NCBI RefSeq assembly: GCF_900104845.1
Contig: NZ_FNSR01000002.1
Coordinates: forward strand, 2,046,001 to 2,110,000
From: Paraburkholderia caballeronis
GTDB lineage: Bacteria > Pseudomonadota > Gammaproteobacteria > Burkholderiales > Burkholderiaceae
DNA: 64,000 nucleotides
Direction: 5' to 3'
Under the pieces are notes generated by a model. It saw only the letters and a program-made list of their open reading frames with translations, searched no databases and had not been told where the DNA came from. This document shows positions 1-9,854 of the stretch, one piece after another (positions within the stretch are counted from its first letter, which is position 1; each line of letters opens with the position of its first letter). Both the position numbers and the translations under genes were made by a program.

Positions 1-66
1 TCAAAAGCGGAGGACCGAGGTGCGAATCTGGCTCCGTTAAAGCGTGGGTGAATCGCGCATGCTAAT

Positions 67-96
67 ATGCGAGGAATTCCTATCATTTCCTCGCAT
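67..96. promoter_or_regulatory. Perfect inverted repeat, likely TetR operator
   Basis: The ten bases ATGCGAGGAA at 67-76 are exactly reverse-complemented at 87-96 (TTCCTCGCAT), with a ten-base spacer. The repeat ends 15 bases before the ATG at 112 that I choose as the TetR start. A weak -10-like TAATAT lies at 63-68. TetR regulators commonly bind such palindromes to repress themselves. That this is the autoregulatory operator is inference. The ATG at 67 falls inside the repeat, which argues against using it as the start codon. Confidence 0.6.
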
Positions 97-111
97 AGCC
101 GGACCCGTACG

Positions 112-744
112 ATGACCGCTCCCGCACTGGAAGACCCGCCGCTCGCCGACCTGCCCGCCCCGAAGCGCGAACGCGGCCGCCAGCGCGTGGCCGCGATCAT
201 GGACGCGGCCGTCGAGGTATTCAGCGAGAAGGGCTACGACGCGGCGACGATGACCGAGATCGCCGCGCGCTCCTCGACGGCGATCGGCTCGCTATACCGG
301 TTCTTTCCGTCGAAGGAGGCACTGGCCGACGCGCTGCTGCAACGCTACGCGCAGCATGTGAGCGCGAGCCTCGCGGAACTGGAGGCGCAGGTGCAGCGGA
401 TGTCGATGGAGGCGCTGGCGGGCGCGCTGGTGGATTTCATGCTCGCGTTGCAGTCGCAACGGCGTTTCGCGGTCGCGCTGGTCGATGCGCGCGGCGGCAG
501 CGACGAGCGGCGCAGGCGCTTTCGCGCGAGCGCGCGCGGCGGCATTGCACGGATCCTGCAACGCGCGATCGACGGTCTCGCGCCCGCGAAGGCGCACGCG
601 ATGTCCGTCGTGCTGCTGCATCTGCTGAAGGGGATTGCGGTGGCCGCCGACGAAACGCCGGCGATCCAGGCGGTGTTGACCGGCGAGATCCGCGAACTCG
701 TGCGGCTTTATCTGCTGGCCGCGCGCCGCGAGGCGCGCGGATAG
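112..744 (+). CDS. TetR/AcrR family transcriptional regulator
   Basis: A 210-residue one-component repressor is predicted. An N-terminal TetR helix-turn-helix is visible at about residues 25-70 (AIMDAAVEVFSEKGYDAATM, then the GSLYRFFPSKEALADALL recognition-helix region). The C-terminal helical half is the ligand and dimer domain and does not identify a ligand. I place the start at 112, not 67, because the upstream ATG lies inside a perfect palindrome that is probably the operator. The next gene is convergent and 26 bases away, so its targets are probably itself and something left of the window. The specific function is unknown. Confidence 0.85.
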   Translation: MTAPALEDPPLADLPAPKRERGRQRVAAIMDAAVEVFSEKGYDAATMTEIAARSSTAIGSLYRFFPSKEALADALLQRYAQHVSASLAELEAQVQRMSMEALAGALVDFMLALQSQRRFAVALVDARGGSDERRRRFRASARGGIARILQRAIDGLAPAKAHAMSVVLLHLLKGIAVAADETPAIQAVLTGEIRELVRLYLLAARREARG

Positions 745-770
745 ACGGTTGTTGTCGCTCTGCCGGCTGT

Positions 771-1880
771 TCAGTCGTGGCCCGCCGTGCTGTTCATCAG
801 TTCGACCAGGTACGGCTTCCACACGTCCGGATGCGCGAGCGTCTGGTGGCCGTACGAATGCGGGCCTTCGGGCACTTCGACGAAACGCCCGTTCGGCACC
901 TGCGAAACGAGCTTCTGCATCACGCCGAGGTCGGCCGCGTTGATCAGGTCGTCCGCGAAGTTCACCGCGAACAGCGGCGCGCGAATCTTCGACAGGTCCG
1001 GCGACGGATCGTAGTCCCACGACGACTCGAACCAGTACAGCACGTCGTTCGCATCGTTCGCGCCGAAGCGCTCGACCAGCGTGTCGTACAGATGCGTCGC
1101 GCTCGCGCGGTCCGGCGCGGTGGTCTGCATCCGCGCGGGATTCTCGGTCATGATCGTGAAGACCGGCATCACGCGCGTCCATTGCGTCGGGTTCGCCGCG
1201 TAGTCGCCGCCCTGCCAGTTCGGGTCGTTGCGGATCGCGCCGACGATCATCTGCCGCCACAGCCAGTTGCGGCCCGCCATCGGAATCGGCTGGCTCGCGA
1301 TCGGCATCAGCGCGGACGCCATCTGCGGATAACGTTCGCCCCACATCCACGTCTGCATGCCGCCCATCGACGTGCCGAGCACGAGGCGCAGGTGGTCGAT
1401 CTTCAGCCTTTCGACGAGCATCCGGTGATGCGCTTCGATCACGTCGTTATAGCCGTAGTGCGGAAAGCGCGCGTGCAGTCCGTCGCTCGGCTTCGTCGAG
1501 CCGCCGCGGCCGAGGCCGTCCGGCATCACGATGAAGTAGCGGCGCGCGTCGAGCGGCGCGCCTGGCGCGAACAGTTCGTGTTGCATCGCGGGTGCGAGGT
1601 ACGCGCGGCCGGTGCCGGTGGTGCCGTGCAGCAGCAGCACCGCGTTCGTCGCGTGGCCGTGCGCGTCGCGTTGCAGCGTGCCGAGCGTCACGTAGTGGAC
1701 GCGGACCTCGGGCAGCGTCGTGCCGTCGGAAAATTTGAAGTCGCGGGCAACGTAGTCGCCGGCGACGGGATGCAGCGCGAGATCGGAAGCCGGTGCGGAC
1801 GCGGTGGACGGATCGCCGGCGGCATGGGCGGACAGCGACAGCAGCGTCATGCAGGCGGCGGCGAGCAACGGGCGTATCAA
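771..1880 (-). CDS. Secreted alpha/beta hydrolase of the homoserine O-acetyltransferase (MetX)-like family
   Basis: The protein is 369 residues from a TTG start at 1880. This start is preceded by GGAGA at good spacing and gives a clean signal peptide ending SAHA at residue 20. The fold is alpha/beta hydrolase, with an HGTTG oxyanion segment near 85-89, nucleophile Ser171 in GTSMGG, an acidic pair FADD at 310-311 and His341 in GPHS. The MetX family includes homoserine and serine acetyltransferases, but an exported member is unlikely to make methionine and is more likely a periplasmic esterase. The frame stays open upstream to 2162, but that Arg-rich extension has no ribosome-binding site and looks non-coding. 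The substrate is unknown. Confidence 0.82.
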   Translation of the reverse strand: MIRPLLAAACMTLLSLSAHAAGDPSTASAPASDLALHPVAGDYVARDFKFSDGTTLPEVRVHYVTLGTLQRDAHGHATNAVLLLHGTTGTGRAYLAPAMQHELFAPGAPLDARRYFIVMPDGLGRGGSTKPSDGLHARFPHYGYNDVIEAHHRMLVERLKIDHLRLVLGTSMGGMQTWMWGERYPQMASALMPIASQPIPMAGRNWLWRQMIVGAIRNDPNWQGGDYAANPTQWTRVMPVFTIMTENPARMQTTAPDRASATHLYDTLVERFGANDANDVLYWFESSWDYDPSPDLSKIRAPLFAVNFADDLINAADLGVMQKLVSQVPNGRFVEVPEGPHSYGHQTLAHPDVWKPYLVELMNSTAGHD

Positions 1881-2419
1881 GATGTTTTCTCCGGTGGTGG
1901 CGTGGGTCTGTGCGCTTGTCGGGCGCAAGGACCGGCGCATTGTGCCTGTGCGCGAAGCCATGCGCAAACGGTTGCGCTTTTTTGTCGGGCGCGGTTCGGA
2001 TAGCGGCGCGAGGCTTTCATTTGGGTTGCCGATGCGCCGGCGACGCGGCCGAAAGCAGACACGCGGCGCGTGTCGGTTTGATGTCGCTGGCGGAACTCGA
2101 CGGCGGCGGCGGCCCCTTCGCATGACGCGTTGCAACGCAGTCCTGCGGGTCGTCGCGGCCATGCCCGGATGCGCCGCCGGGCGGATTCGCTAGACTGTCG
2201 GCAGGCTGCACCAGTTTGATGCGATGGCCGCGCGAACGGATTCGTCGCGGCGCAGCCGGCCCGGCGACGGCCTCGAAAACGGCGCGCCTGCACCACCGAA
2301 GCGCACGGTTTTTCGCCGGACGATGGCATATGTATTGCTTTTTGATGAACGCCGCAGCGCGCAGCCGGACGACGTGACGCCACACGGATGCGCCTGCATC
2401 AACGCGCGAGAACGAAGCG
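1881..2419. other. Intergenic region between divergent genes, no gene supported
   Basis: About 540 bases separate the secreted hydrolase from the start of the Anbu operon. Several open frames run through it, but their translations are Arg/Ala-rich and look like GC-driven chance frames. It should hold both divergent promoters. I could not pick convincing -35 and -10 pairs, and I see no clear operator palindrome. Confidence 0.5.
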
Positions 2420-3826
2420 ATGCCAGTGCACGACGAGATGCGCGACGAGGGCGCGGTGCGCCCGCACTACGAGCGGTTCCAGCGGTGGCTGGAGCGGCAG
2501 GGCGGCGAGACGATGGCGCGCAAGCGCGCGGAGGCCGACCTGCTGTTCAGGCGCGTCGGCATCACGTTCGCGGTGAACGGCGACCTGTCCGGCACCGAGC
2601 GGCTGATTCCGTTCGACCTGATTCCTCGCATCATCCCCGCCGACGAGTGGACGCGGCTCGAAGCCGGGCTCCGGCAGCGCGTGAAGGCGCTGAACCTGTT
2701 CCTGCACGATGTCTATCACGAGCGCAACATCGTGCGCGCCGGCGTGATTCCGGCCGACCAGGTCTACACGAACGCGCAGTACCGGCCCGAGATGCAGGAC
2801 ATCGACCTGCCGCTCGGTGTCTATGCACACATCGCCGGCATCGACATCGTGCGCGACGGCCGCGACGGCGCGTTTTACGTGCTCGAAGACAATCTGCGCG
2901 TGCCGTCCGGCGTGTCGTACATGCTGGAGAACCGCAAGATGATGATGCGGCTCTTCCCCGAACTGTTCGTGCAGCACAAGATCGCGCCGGTCGCGCACTA
3001 TCCGGACCTGCTGCTCGATACGCTGCGCTCGGTCGCGCCGGAAGGCGTCGACGATCCGAACGTGGTCGTGCTGACGCCCGGCATGTACAACTCCGCGTAC
3101 TTCGAGCACACGTTCCTCGCGCAGCAGATGGGCGTCGAACTGGTCGAGGGCAAGGACCTGTTCGTCGAGGATAACTATGTGTTCATGCGCACGACACAGG
3201 GGCCGCGCCGCGTCGATGTGATCTACCGGCGGATCGACGACGACTTTCTCGATCCGCTCGCGTTCCGCGCCGAATCCGCGCTCGGCGTGCCGGGGCTCCT
3301 GACCGCGTATCGCGCGGGCCGCGTGTCGCTCGCGAACGCGATGGGCACCGGCGTCGCCGACGACAAGTCGATCTATCCGTACGTGCAGGACATGATCGCG
3401 TTTTATCTCGGCGAGCAGCCGATCCTGAACAACGTGCCGACATGGCAGTGCCGCAGGTCGGACGACCTCGCCTACACGCTCGCGCATCTGCCCGAACTCG
3501 TCGTGAAGGAGGTGCACGGCGCGGGCGGCTACGGGATGCTGGTCGGCCCGGCGGCGACGAAGGACGAGATCGACGCGTTCCGCGCGCGGCTGCTCGCGCG
3601 GCCGTCGAACTACATCGCGCAGCCGACGCTGTCGTTGTCCGCGTGCCCGACCTTCGTCGAGTCGGGCATCGCCCCGCGCCACATCGATCTGCGGCCGTTC
3701 GTGCTGTCCGGCAAGACTGTGCGGATGGCGGCGGGCGGCCTCACCCGCGTCGCGCTGAAGGAAGGTTCGCTCGTCGTGAATTCATCGCAGGGCGGCGGAA
3801 CCAAGGATACGTGGGTGCTCGAATGA
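2420..3826 (+). CDS. Circularly permuted ATP-grasp protein (DUF404/DUF407), Anbu operon gene 1
   Basis: This 468-residue protein matches the circularly permuted ATP-grasp type 2 family, former DUF404/DUF407. Family segments are visible: FDLIPRIIP near residue 55, VLEDNLRVPSGVSYMLENR near 155-175, and the C-terminal VVKEVHGAGGYGMLVGP and FVLSGKTVRMAAGGLTRVAL blocks. ATP-grasp enzymes join a carboxylate to an amine or thiol with ATP, so an amide or peptide ligase role is plausible but unproven. It is followed by alpha-E, transglutaminase and Anbu peptidase genes on the same strand with gaps of 39, 70 and 85 bases. That arrangement is conserved in many bacteria and points to one pathway. Confidence 0.88.
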   Translation: MPVHDEMRDEGAVRPHYERFQRWLERQGGETMARKRAEADLLFRRVGITFAVNGDLSGTERLIPFDLIPRIIPADEWTRLEAGLRQRVKALNLFLHDVYHERNIVRAGVIPADQVYTNAQYRPEMQDIDLPLGVYAHIAGIDIVRDGRDGAFYVLEDNLRVPSGVSYMLENRKMMMRLFPELFVQHKIAPVAHYPDLLLDTLRSVAPEGVDDPNVVVLTPGMYNSAYFEHTFLAQQMGVELVEGKDLFVEDNYVFMRTTQGPRRVDVIYRRIDDDFLDPLAFRAESALGVPGLLTAYRAGRVSLANAMGTGVADDKSIYPYVQDMIAFYLGEQPILNNVPTWQCRRSDDLAYTLAHLPELVVKEVHGAGGYGMLVGPAATKDEIDAFRARLLARPSNYIAQPTLSLSACPTFVESGIAPRHIDLRPFVLSGKTVRMAAGGLTRVALKEGSLVVNSSQGGGTKDTWVLE

Positions 3827-3865
3827 CGGCGCGCGTCGGGCGCGCACATTAAAAGAGGATCGACC

Positions 3866-4819
3866 ATGCTGAGCCGCACCGCCGACCACCTGTTCTGGAT
3901 GGCCCGTTACATGGAGCGCGCGGAGAACACCGCGCGGATGCTGGACATCAACCTGAAGGAGATGCTGCTGCCCGGCAGCGGCGACAGCGAGGCGCGCGGC
4001 CTGCGCGCGGTGTTGCGGATCTCGGAACTGGAGCCGGCGTTCGATGCGCGCTACGAAGCGATGACGCGCGCGAACGTGCTGCATTTTCTCGTCGCGGACG
4101 CGGCCAACCCGTCGAGCATCTACGCGTGCCTGCATGCGGCCCGCGAGAACGCGCGCGCGGTGCGCGGGACGCTGACGACCGAATGGTGGGAGACGATCAA
4201 CGACACGTGGCTGCAATTCGCCGAGCGTCTGCGCAGCGACGAACTGAGCGCGCATCCGGACACGCTGTTCGAATGGGTGAAGTTCCGCTCGCACCTGTCG
4301 CGCGGCGTGATGCTCGGCACTGCATTGCAGGACGACGCGCTGTTCTTCACGCAGCTCGGCACGTTTCTCGAACGCGCGGACAACACCGCGCGGATTCTCG
4401 ACGTGCGATTCGTCGAGGTCGACGAATCGGATTCGCGTTCGGCCGCGCGCCAGCTTGAGGACTTCTATTACTGGACGTCGATCCTGAGTTCCGTTTCCGC
4501 GCTGGAGATCTATCGTAAGGTGTATCGCGACGTGGTGACGCCCGCGCGCGTCGTCGAACTGCTGATCCTGAACCAGCAGATGCCGCGCTCGCTGCTCGCA
4601 TCGCTGGACGGCGTCTGCACGAACCTCGCGCTGCTGCGGACCAGCACGTCGCGCGAAGTCGAGCGCACGGCCGGCAAGCTGCGCGCGGAACTGCTGTACT
4701 CGGACCTGAGGCAGATCTTCTCGACCGGCGTGCATACGTTTCTCACGCAGTTCCTCGCGCGCGTGTACGAACTCGGCAACCAGGTCGCCAGCACGTATCT
4801 GATGCTGCCGGTCGGATAA
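3866..4819 (+). CDS. Alpha-E domain protein (DUF403), Anbu operon gene 2
   Basis: The 317-residue product opens with MLSRTADHLFWMARYMERAE, the signature of the all-helical alpha-E (DUF403) family. The length is normal for the family. AGAGGA lies just upstream of the ATG. Alpha-E proteins almost always sit beside a circularly permuted ATP-grasp protein, and in some bacteria the two are fused, so it is taken as that enzyme's partner. No catalytic residues are assigned in the family as far as I know. Repeated segments such as FLERADNTARILDVRF echo the N-terminus, suggesting an internally duplicated helical fold. Confidence 0.88.
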   Translation: MLSRTADHLFWMARYMERAENTARMLDINLKEMLLPGSGDSEARGLRAVLRISELEPAFDARYEAMTRANVLHFLVADAANPSSIYACLHAARENARAVRGTLTTEWWETINDTWLQFAERLRSDELSAHPDTLFEWVKFRSHLSRGVMLGTALQDDALFFTQLGTFLERADNTARILDVRFVEVDESDSRSAARQLEDFYYWTSILSSVSALEIYRKVYRDVVTPARVVELLILNQQMPRSLLASLDGVCTNLALLRTSTSREVERTAGKLRAELLYSDLRQIFSTGVHTFLTQFLARVYELGNQVASTYLMLPVG

Positions 4820-4889
4820 CGCGTGCCTGGCCGCCGCCGCGTCCAGCCCGGACGTTTGTTTCCGATCAGAAAGTGAAAGGATTTCCGCC

Positions 4890-5681
4890 ATGCAACTCGC
4901 GATCCGCCACGACACCGTCTATCGCTACGAAGCGCCGGTGCGCTATTCGATCCAGCAACTGCGGCTCGCGCCGCTGACCACGCCGGCGCAGATCGTCACG
5001 CAGTGGCACGTCGATGCGCCGGGCAAGCTCGATTCCGGCCGCGACGCGTACGGCAACACGCTGCTGACGCTCGTGCTCACGCGTCCGCACCAGGAAATCC
5101 GGCTGCGCGTGCGCGGCGAGGTCGAGACGCTGCCGCTCGCGGAAGGCCGGCTGCCGGACGGCGAAGGACCGATCCCGGCCTGGCACTTCACGCTGCCGAC
5201 GCGGCTGACCGAGGCCGACGACGCGCTGAACGACCTCGCGCAACAACTGGCGCCGCTCGACCGCACGGCCGCGGTGCTCGACGCTGCCGCGACGGTCACG
5301 GACCGGGTACGATACGGGCGCGGCGTCACCGAAGTCACGCATTCGGCGGCGGATGCGCTGGCGCTCGGCAGCGGCGTATGTCAGGATCATGCGCATGTGA
5401 TGCTCGCGCTGTGCCGCGCGCGCGGCGTGCCGGCCCGTTATGTGAGCGGCTACGTGGACCCGGGCGACGCGTCAGAAACGGCGAGTCATGCATGGGTCGA
5501 TGTATGGATCGACGGCGGCTGGGTGACGGTGGACGTCACGCATGCGTGTTTCGCAAGCGAAAAGTATTGCCGGATCGCAGTCGGGCGCGACTACGAGACG
5601 GCGGCTCCGGTGCGCGGGACGCGCGTCGGCGGGATGGCGGAAACGCTCGACGTTTCCGTTCAGGTGAACGCGCAGCAGTAG
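4890..5681 (+). CDS. Transglutaminase-like cysteine protease, Anbu operon gene 3
   Basis: This 263-residue protein has an N-terminal bacterial transglutaminase-associated beta region (LAIRHDTVYRYEAPV) and then a transglutaminase-like core. The likely triad is Cys164 (SGVCQDHAH), His200 (ASHAWVDVW) and Asp215 (VTVDVTH). It has no signal peptide, so it should act in the cytoplasm. An AAAGGA ribosome-binding site precedes the ATG. Prokaryotic members usually hydrolyse, and do not form, peptide or isopeptide bonds. In this operon it may process the product of the ATP-grasp/alpha-E pair, which is inference from context. Confidence 0.88.
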   Translation: MQLAIRHDTVYRYEAPVRYSIQQLRLAPLTTPAQIVTQWHVDAPGKLDSGRDAYGNTLLTLVLTRPHQEIRLRVRGEVETLPLAEGRLPDGEGPIPAWHFTLPTRLTEADDALNDLAQQLAPLDRTAAVLDAAATVTDRVRYGRGVTEVTHSAADALALGSGVCQDHAHVMLALCRARGVPARYVSGYVDPGDASETASHAWVDVWIDGGWVTVDVTHACFASEKYCRIAVGRDYETAAPVRGTRVGGMAETLDVSVQVNAQQ

Positions 5682-5766
5682 TCGCAGCGACGGGCAATAA
5701 CCGGCACAGGTCGCCGCGCGCGACGGCTGCGTCAGGACAGAACGAAAGAAGGTGCGGGGAACGGGC

Positions 5767-6672
5767 ATGACTTATTGTGTCGGAATGTTGGTGGACGAAG
5801 GACTCGTGTTCCTTTCGGATACGCGCACGAACGCGGGCGTCGATCACGTCAGCACGTCGCGCAAGATGGTGGTTTTCGAGGATCCGGGCGAGCGCGTGCT
5901 GGTGCTGCTCGTCGCGGGCAATCTGGCGATCACGCAGGCGACGTTGCAGGTGCTGACCGAGCCGCAGGAAGCGGGGCGGCCGACGTTGTGGACCGTGCCG
6001 TCGATGGTCGAGGCCGCGCGGCTCGTCGGCGAGGCCGTGCGCGAAGTGCACCGGCGCGATTCGGAGGCGCTGACGAGCTTTGGCGTCGAATTCAATTGCA
6101 GCTTCATTCTCGGCGGCCAGTTGCGCGGCCAGTCGATGCGGCTGTTCCAGATCTACGCGGCCGGCAATTTCATCGAAACGTCGAGCATGAACCCGTATTT
6201 TCAGATCGGAGAATCGAAGTACGGCAAGCCGATCATCGACCGTGTGCTGACGCCGGCGACGCCGCTCGACGAGGCCGCGAAATGCGCGCTGATTTCGATG
6301 GATTCGACGCTGCGTTCGAACCTGTCGGTCGGGCTGCCGCTCGACCTGCTCGTGTACGAGTGCGATTCGCTGCGCGTGACGCGCTACGCGACGCTCGATC
6401 AATCGAACGAATATTTCCAGATGATCCATTCGACGTGGGGCGAGCGGCTGCGCCAGGTGTTCGGTGAAATTCCGGACCCGGTGTGGAGCGACGCGGCCCA
6501 CGTGCCGCGCCGTTCGCGCGGCGACGACCCGGTGCTGCCGATCGTCCCGCGTTCGCCGCTCGACGGCCACGGCGTTCAGGGCGGGCAGGCGCGGCCCGCG
6601 CAGACGCTCGCGCAGGTGCAGCCCTCGGCTCCGCATGCGGATTCGCGCGGGCCGGACACGCCGCCGGGCTGA
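5767..6672 (+). CDS. anbu: Anbu proteasome-type peptidase, Anbu operon gene 4
   Basis: The product is 301 residues from the ATG at 5767, which has GGGGA upstream; an in-frame GTG at 5752 is a weaker start. After Met removal the N-terminal residue is Thr2 ([11 protein letters not shown]), the N-terminal nucleophile of proteasome-fold hydrolases. Asp18 (SDTRTN) and Lys33 (SRKMVV) fit the remaining catalytic positions. This is the Anbu (ancestral beta subunit, COG3484) family, related to HslV and proteasome beta subunits but without a dedicated unfoldase gene here. Structures of homologues show open helical or ring assemblies. The tail after about residue 245 is Pro/Ala-rich and probably disordered. 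The stop lies 10 bases from the convergent UvrA gene. Confidence 0.88.
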   Translation: MTYCVGMLVDEGLVFLSDTRTNAGVDHVSTSRKMVVFEDPGERVLVLLVAGNLAITQATLQVLTEPQEAGRPTLWTVPSMVEAARLVGEAVREVHRRDSEALTSFGVEFNCSFILGGQLRGQSMRLFQIYAAGNFIETSSMNPYFQIGESKYGKPIIDRVLTPATPLDEAAKCALISMDSTLRSNLSVGLPLDLLVYECDSLRVTRYATLDQSNEYFQMIHSTWGERLRQVFGEIPDPVWSDAAHVPRRSRGDDPVLPIVPRSPLDGHGVQGGQARPAQTLAQVQPSAPHADSRGPDTPPG

Positions 6673-6682
6673 CGCCGCGTCT

Positions 6683-9367
6683 TTACGCCGGTCCGTCCGG
6701 CGCGAGGTGTTCGCGCAGCCACGCGGCGGTGCGGCTGTCTTTCGCGCGCGCTATCGCGTCCGGCGTGCCCGCCGCGACGATCGTGCCGCCCGCGTCGCCG
6801 GCGCCCGGCCCCATGTCGATGATCCAGTCGCTCTGCGCCGCGACCCGCATGTCGTGCTCGACGAGCACGACCGTGTTGCCGGCGTCCGCGAGCCCCTGCA
6901 ATTGAAGCATCAGGCGATCGACGTCGGCCGGATGCAGGCCGGTCGTCGGTTCGTCGAGCACGTAGAGCGTGTCGCCGCGCTGCGCGCGCTGGAGTTCTGT
7001 CGCGAGCTTGATCCGCTGCGCTTCGCCGCCGGACAGTTCGGTCGCCGGCTGTCCGAGCCGCAGATAACCGAGGCCGATGTCGCGCAGCACCGCGAGCGAG
7101 CGCATTGCCTGCGGCTCGTCCGCGAAGAACTCGCACGCGGCGTCGACGGTCAGGTCGAGCACGTCGGCGATGTTGCGGCCGCGCCAGCTCACTTCGAGCG
7201 TCGGCGCGTTGTAGCGCGTGCCGTGGCAGGTCGAGCACGGCGCGTACACGCTCGGCAGGAACATCAGTTCGACGCTGACGAAACCTTCGCCTTCGCAGGT
7301 CGGGCAGCGCCCGGCCGCCACGTTGAACGAGAAACGTCCCGCGCTGTAACGGCGGCGGCGCGCGAGCGGCGTGTCCGCGAACAGCTTGCGCACGTGATCG
7401 AAGAGGCCGGTGTAGGTCGCGAGATTCGAGCGCGGCGTGCGGCCGATCGGCTTCTGGTCGACGCGCACCAGCCGGCGGAACGCGTCGAGTCCTTCGGCGA
7501 TCGCGCCGCTGGCCGGCGCGTCCGCAGACGCGAACAACGGGTCGGCTTCGTCGTCGCCGTCGGCGGCGACGTCGCGGCCCAGCGCGGCCGACACGAGATC
7601 GGGCAGCGCGCGGCTCACGAGGCTCGACTTGCCGGAGCCGGAGATGCCGGTCACGGTTGTCAGGCACCCGATCGGAAACAGGGCGTCGAGCCCGCGCAGG
7701 TTGTTGCAGACGACGCCGGTCAGGCGCAGCCGGCGCGACGCGCGGCGCGGTTCGCGTGCGGACGTCGCGGCGAGCGACGGCTTCCCGAACAGGTAGCGCG
7801 CGGTCTCCGACCCGGCAACATTCGCGAGTCCCGCCGGCGGCCCGCTATAGATGATTTCTCCGCCGTGCTGGCCCGCACCCGGCCCGACGTCGATCAGCCA
7901 GTCCGCGCGGCGCATCGTGCGCAGATCGTGTTCGACGACGAACAGCGAGTTGCCGGCCGCCTTCAGCCGCTGCAACGCATCGAACAGCGCCTCGCCGTCC
8001 GCCGGATGCAGGCCGGCCGACGGCTCGTCCAGCACGTAGACGACGCCGAATAGCTGCGACGACAGCTGCGTCGCGAGCCGCAGCCGTTGCAGTTCGCCGG
8101 ACGACAGCGTCGGCGTGCTGCGGTCGAGCGACAGATAACCGAGCCCGAGGCCGGTCAGCGTCGTCAGCCGTTCGAGCAGTTCCTGCGAGAGCCGCTGCGC
8201 GGCCACGCGTTTCTCTTCGGAAAGATTCGGCGTGCGCCGGACGTCGGGCGCGTTCGCATGCGCGGAGCCACCCTGCGCGACGCGGCGGCGGACGGCCGCG
8301 CGCCGCGCGCCGGGCGGCAGCACGTTGCCGGGGGCCGTGTTGCGCGCATCGTCGGGCCACGCCCCGTCGGCGACCGGACGCAGCAGCGCGGTCAACTGAT
8401 CGAGCGACAGTTGCGACAGTTCCGCGATGTCGAGGCCCGCGAACGTGACGGCCAGCGCCTCGCGCTTGAGCCGTTTGCCGCGACACGCGGGGCATTCGCT
8501 GCTGACCATGTATTGCGCGACGCGCCGCTTCATCAGCGCGCTCTGCGTGTTCGCGAACGTGTGCAGCACGTAGCGGCGCGCACTCGTGAACGTGCCTTGA
8601 TAGCTCGGCTCGGCGTTGCGCTTCAGCGCCGCGCGCGTTTCCTTCGGCGTCAGGCCGGCATAAACCGGCACGGTCGGCTGCTCATCGGTGAACAGGATCC
8701 AGTCGCGGTCCTTCTTCGGCAGGTCGCGCCACGGCGTGTCCACGTCGTAGCCGAGCGTGACGAGAATGTCGCGCAGGTTCTGGCCGTGCCACGCGGGCGG
8801 CCATGCGGCGATCGCGCGTTCGCGGATCGTCAGCGCGTCGTCGGGGACCATCGACTGCTCGGTTGCGTCGTAGATGCGGCCGAGGCCATGGCAGGTCGGA
8901 CACGCGCCCTGCACCGTATTCGGCGAAAAGTCTTCCGCGTATAGCATCGGCAACTTTGGCGGATAGGCGCCGCTGCGCGAATAGAGCATCCGGATCAGGC
9001 TGGCCAGCGTCGTTACGCTGCCGAGCGACGAGCGCGCGCCGGGCGTGCCGCGCTGCTGCTGAAGCGCGACCGCGGGCGGCAGACCGTCGATCGCGTCGAC
9101 GTCGGGTGCGCCGACCTGCTCGATCAGCCGGCGCGCATACGGCGCGACCGATTCGAAGTAGCGTCGCTGCGCTTCCGCGTACAGCGTGCCGAACGCGAGC
9201 GACGACTTGCCGGAACCCGACACGCCGGTGAACACGACCAGCGCGTCGCGCGGAATCTCTACGTTCAGATTTTTCAGGTTGTGCTCGCGCGCGCCGCGCA
9301 CCCTTACGCGTTCGGGCGGTGCGGCTTGTTCTTTCGACCGGCGCGGGCGCGCGTTCAATGCCGGCAC
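6683..9367 (-). CDS. Short UvrA paralogue (UvrA2-type ABC ATPase)
   Basis: This 894-residue protein has two ABC ATPase modules. Walker A motifs are GVSGSGKSS at 48-56 and GISGSGKSS near 580. Signatures are LSSGE and LSGGE, followed by VLDEP Walker B motifs. Zinc-binding CxxC pairs occur as [23 protein letters not shown] and CSTC-HGT. Compared with canonical UvrA (about 940-950 residues), the segment between Walker A and signature 1 lacks the first CxxC of zinc module 1 and most of the UvrB-binding domain. Such paralogues occur alongside true UvrA and some confer resistance to DNA-intercalating antibiotics. The first ABC signature reads LSSGE. The GTG start at 9367 has no obvious ribosome-binding site and could be wrong by a few codons. 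Confidence 0.88.
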   Translation of the reverse strand: MPALNARPRRSKEQAAPPERVRVRGAREHNLKNLNVEIPRDALVVFTGVSGSGKSSLAFGTLYAEAQRRYFESVAPYARRLIEQVGAPDVDAIDGLPPAVALQQQRGTPGARSSLGSVTTLASLIRMLYSRSGAYPPKLPMLYAEDFSPNTVQGACPTCHGLGRIYDATEQSMVPDDALTIRERAIAAWPPAWHGQNLRDILVTLGYDVDTPWRDLPKKDRDWILFTDEQPTVPVYAGLTPKETRAALKRNAEPSYQGTFTSARRYVLHTFANTQSALMKRRVAQYMVSSECPACRGKRLKREALAVTFAGLDIAELSQLSLDQLTALLRPVADGAWPDDARNTAPGNVLPPGARRAAVRRRVAQGGSAHANAPDVRRTPNLSEEKRVAAQRLSQELLERLTTLTGLGLGYLSLDRSTPTLSSGELQRLRLATQLSSQLFGVVYVLDEPSAGLHPADGEALFDALQRLKAAGNSLFVVEHDLRTMRRADWLIDVGPGAGQHGGEIIYSGPPAGLANVAGSETARYLFGKPSLAATSAREPRRASRRLRLTGVVCNNLRGLDALFPIGCLTTVTGISGSGKSSLVSRALPDLVSAALGRDVAADGDDEADPLFASADAPASGAIAEGLDAFRRLVRVDQKPIGRTPRSNLATYTGLFDHVRKLFADTPLARRRRYSAGRFSFNVAAGRCPTCEGEGFVSVELMFLPSVYAPCSTCHGTRYNAPTLEVSWRGRNIADVLDLTVDAACEFFADEPQAMRSLAVLRDIGLGYLRLGQPATELSGGEAQRIKLATELQRAQRGDTLYVLDEPTTGLHPADVDRLMLQLQGLADAGNTVVLVEHDMRVAAQSDWIIDMGPGAGDAGGTIVAAGTPDAIARAKDSRTAAWLREHLAPDGPA

Positions 9368-9706
9368 CCGGATGGCGGCAGGCGGGTGGAGTCGGGTGGG
9401 ACATGCCTGTCGTTCACGGCGGGCGGTTTCCGATCGTGCATGGCGAGGGCTCCGGGTTTCCAGGCGGAAACGGTTTGCTGGCGAGTGGGCGGGTCGCTGA
9501 AAGTTTAGACAATCTGGCGATGCCGTTGGGGACAGCTGTTTTTCGCATCAGCCATCACGTCGCGATCACGCGTTTCGCATCAGCAAGAATTGTTCACATC
9601 CGAAGCGATTCGTACGCATCGGGCATCTCCACACGCAACTCCGATGCAGCGTGAAAATTGCGCCTGCGATCAATACCTTACGGATCGCGCAAAGTAGTTA
9701 TCAACA

Positions 9707-9733
9707 GGCTTTTCCACGAAAACTGTGGACAAG
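9707..9733. repeat. Direct repeat copy 1 with inward-facing DnaA-like boxes
   Basis: A segment reading GGCTTTTCCACG, then AAAACT, then GTGGACAAG recurs at 9829-9854 with one T fewer. Inside each copy TCCAC and GTGGA form an inverted repeat around the same seven-base spacer. The two copies lie about 120 bases apart. Confidence 0.75.
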
Positions 9734-9828
9734 CCGAACGGCACGAACGCGCCGCCTCTTCAGCCTCGTTCTTCGAATAACCGTTTCGGGTCAAAGGCCT
9801 GCGTGAATTCTCCAGCACTTGTGCACAA

Positions 9829-9854
9829 GGCTTTCCACGAAAACTGTGGACAAG
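9829..9854. repeat. Direct repeat copy 2 with inward-facing DnaA-like boxes
   Basis: This is the second copy of the element at 9707-9733, identical apart from one missing T. It directly follows the palindromic TTGTGCACAA at 9819-9828. A run of seven T begins a few bases downstream (about 9864), adding an AT-rich stretch beside the box pair. Confidence 0.75.
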
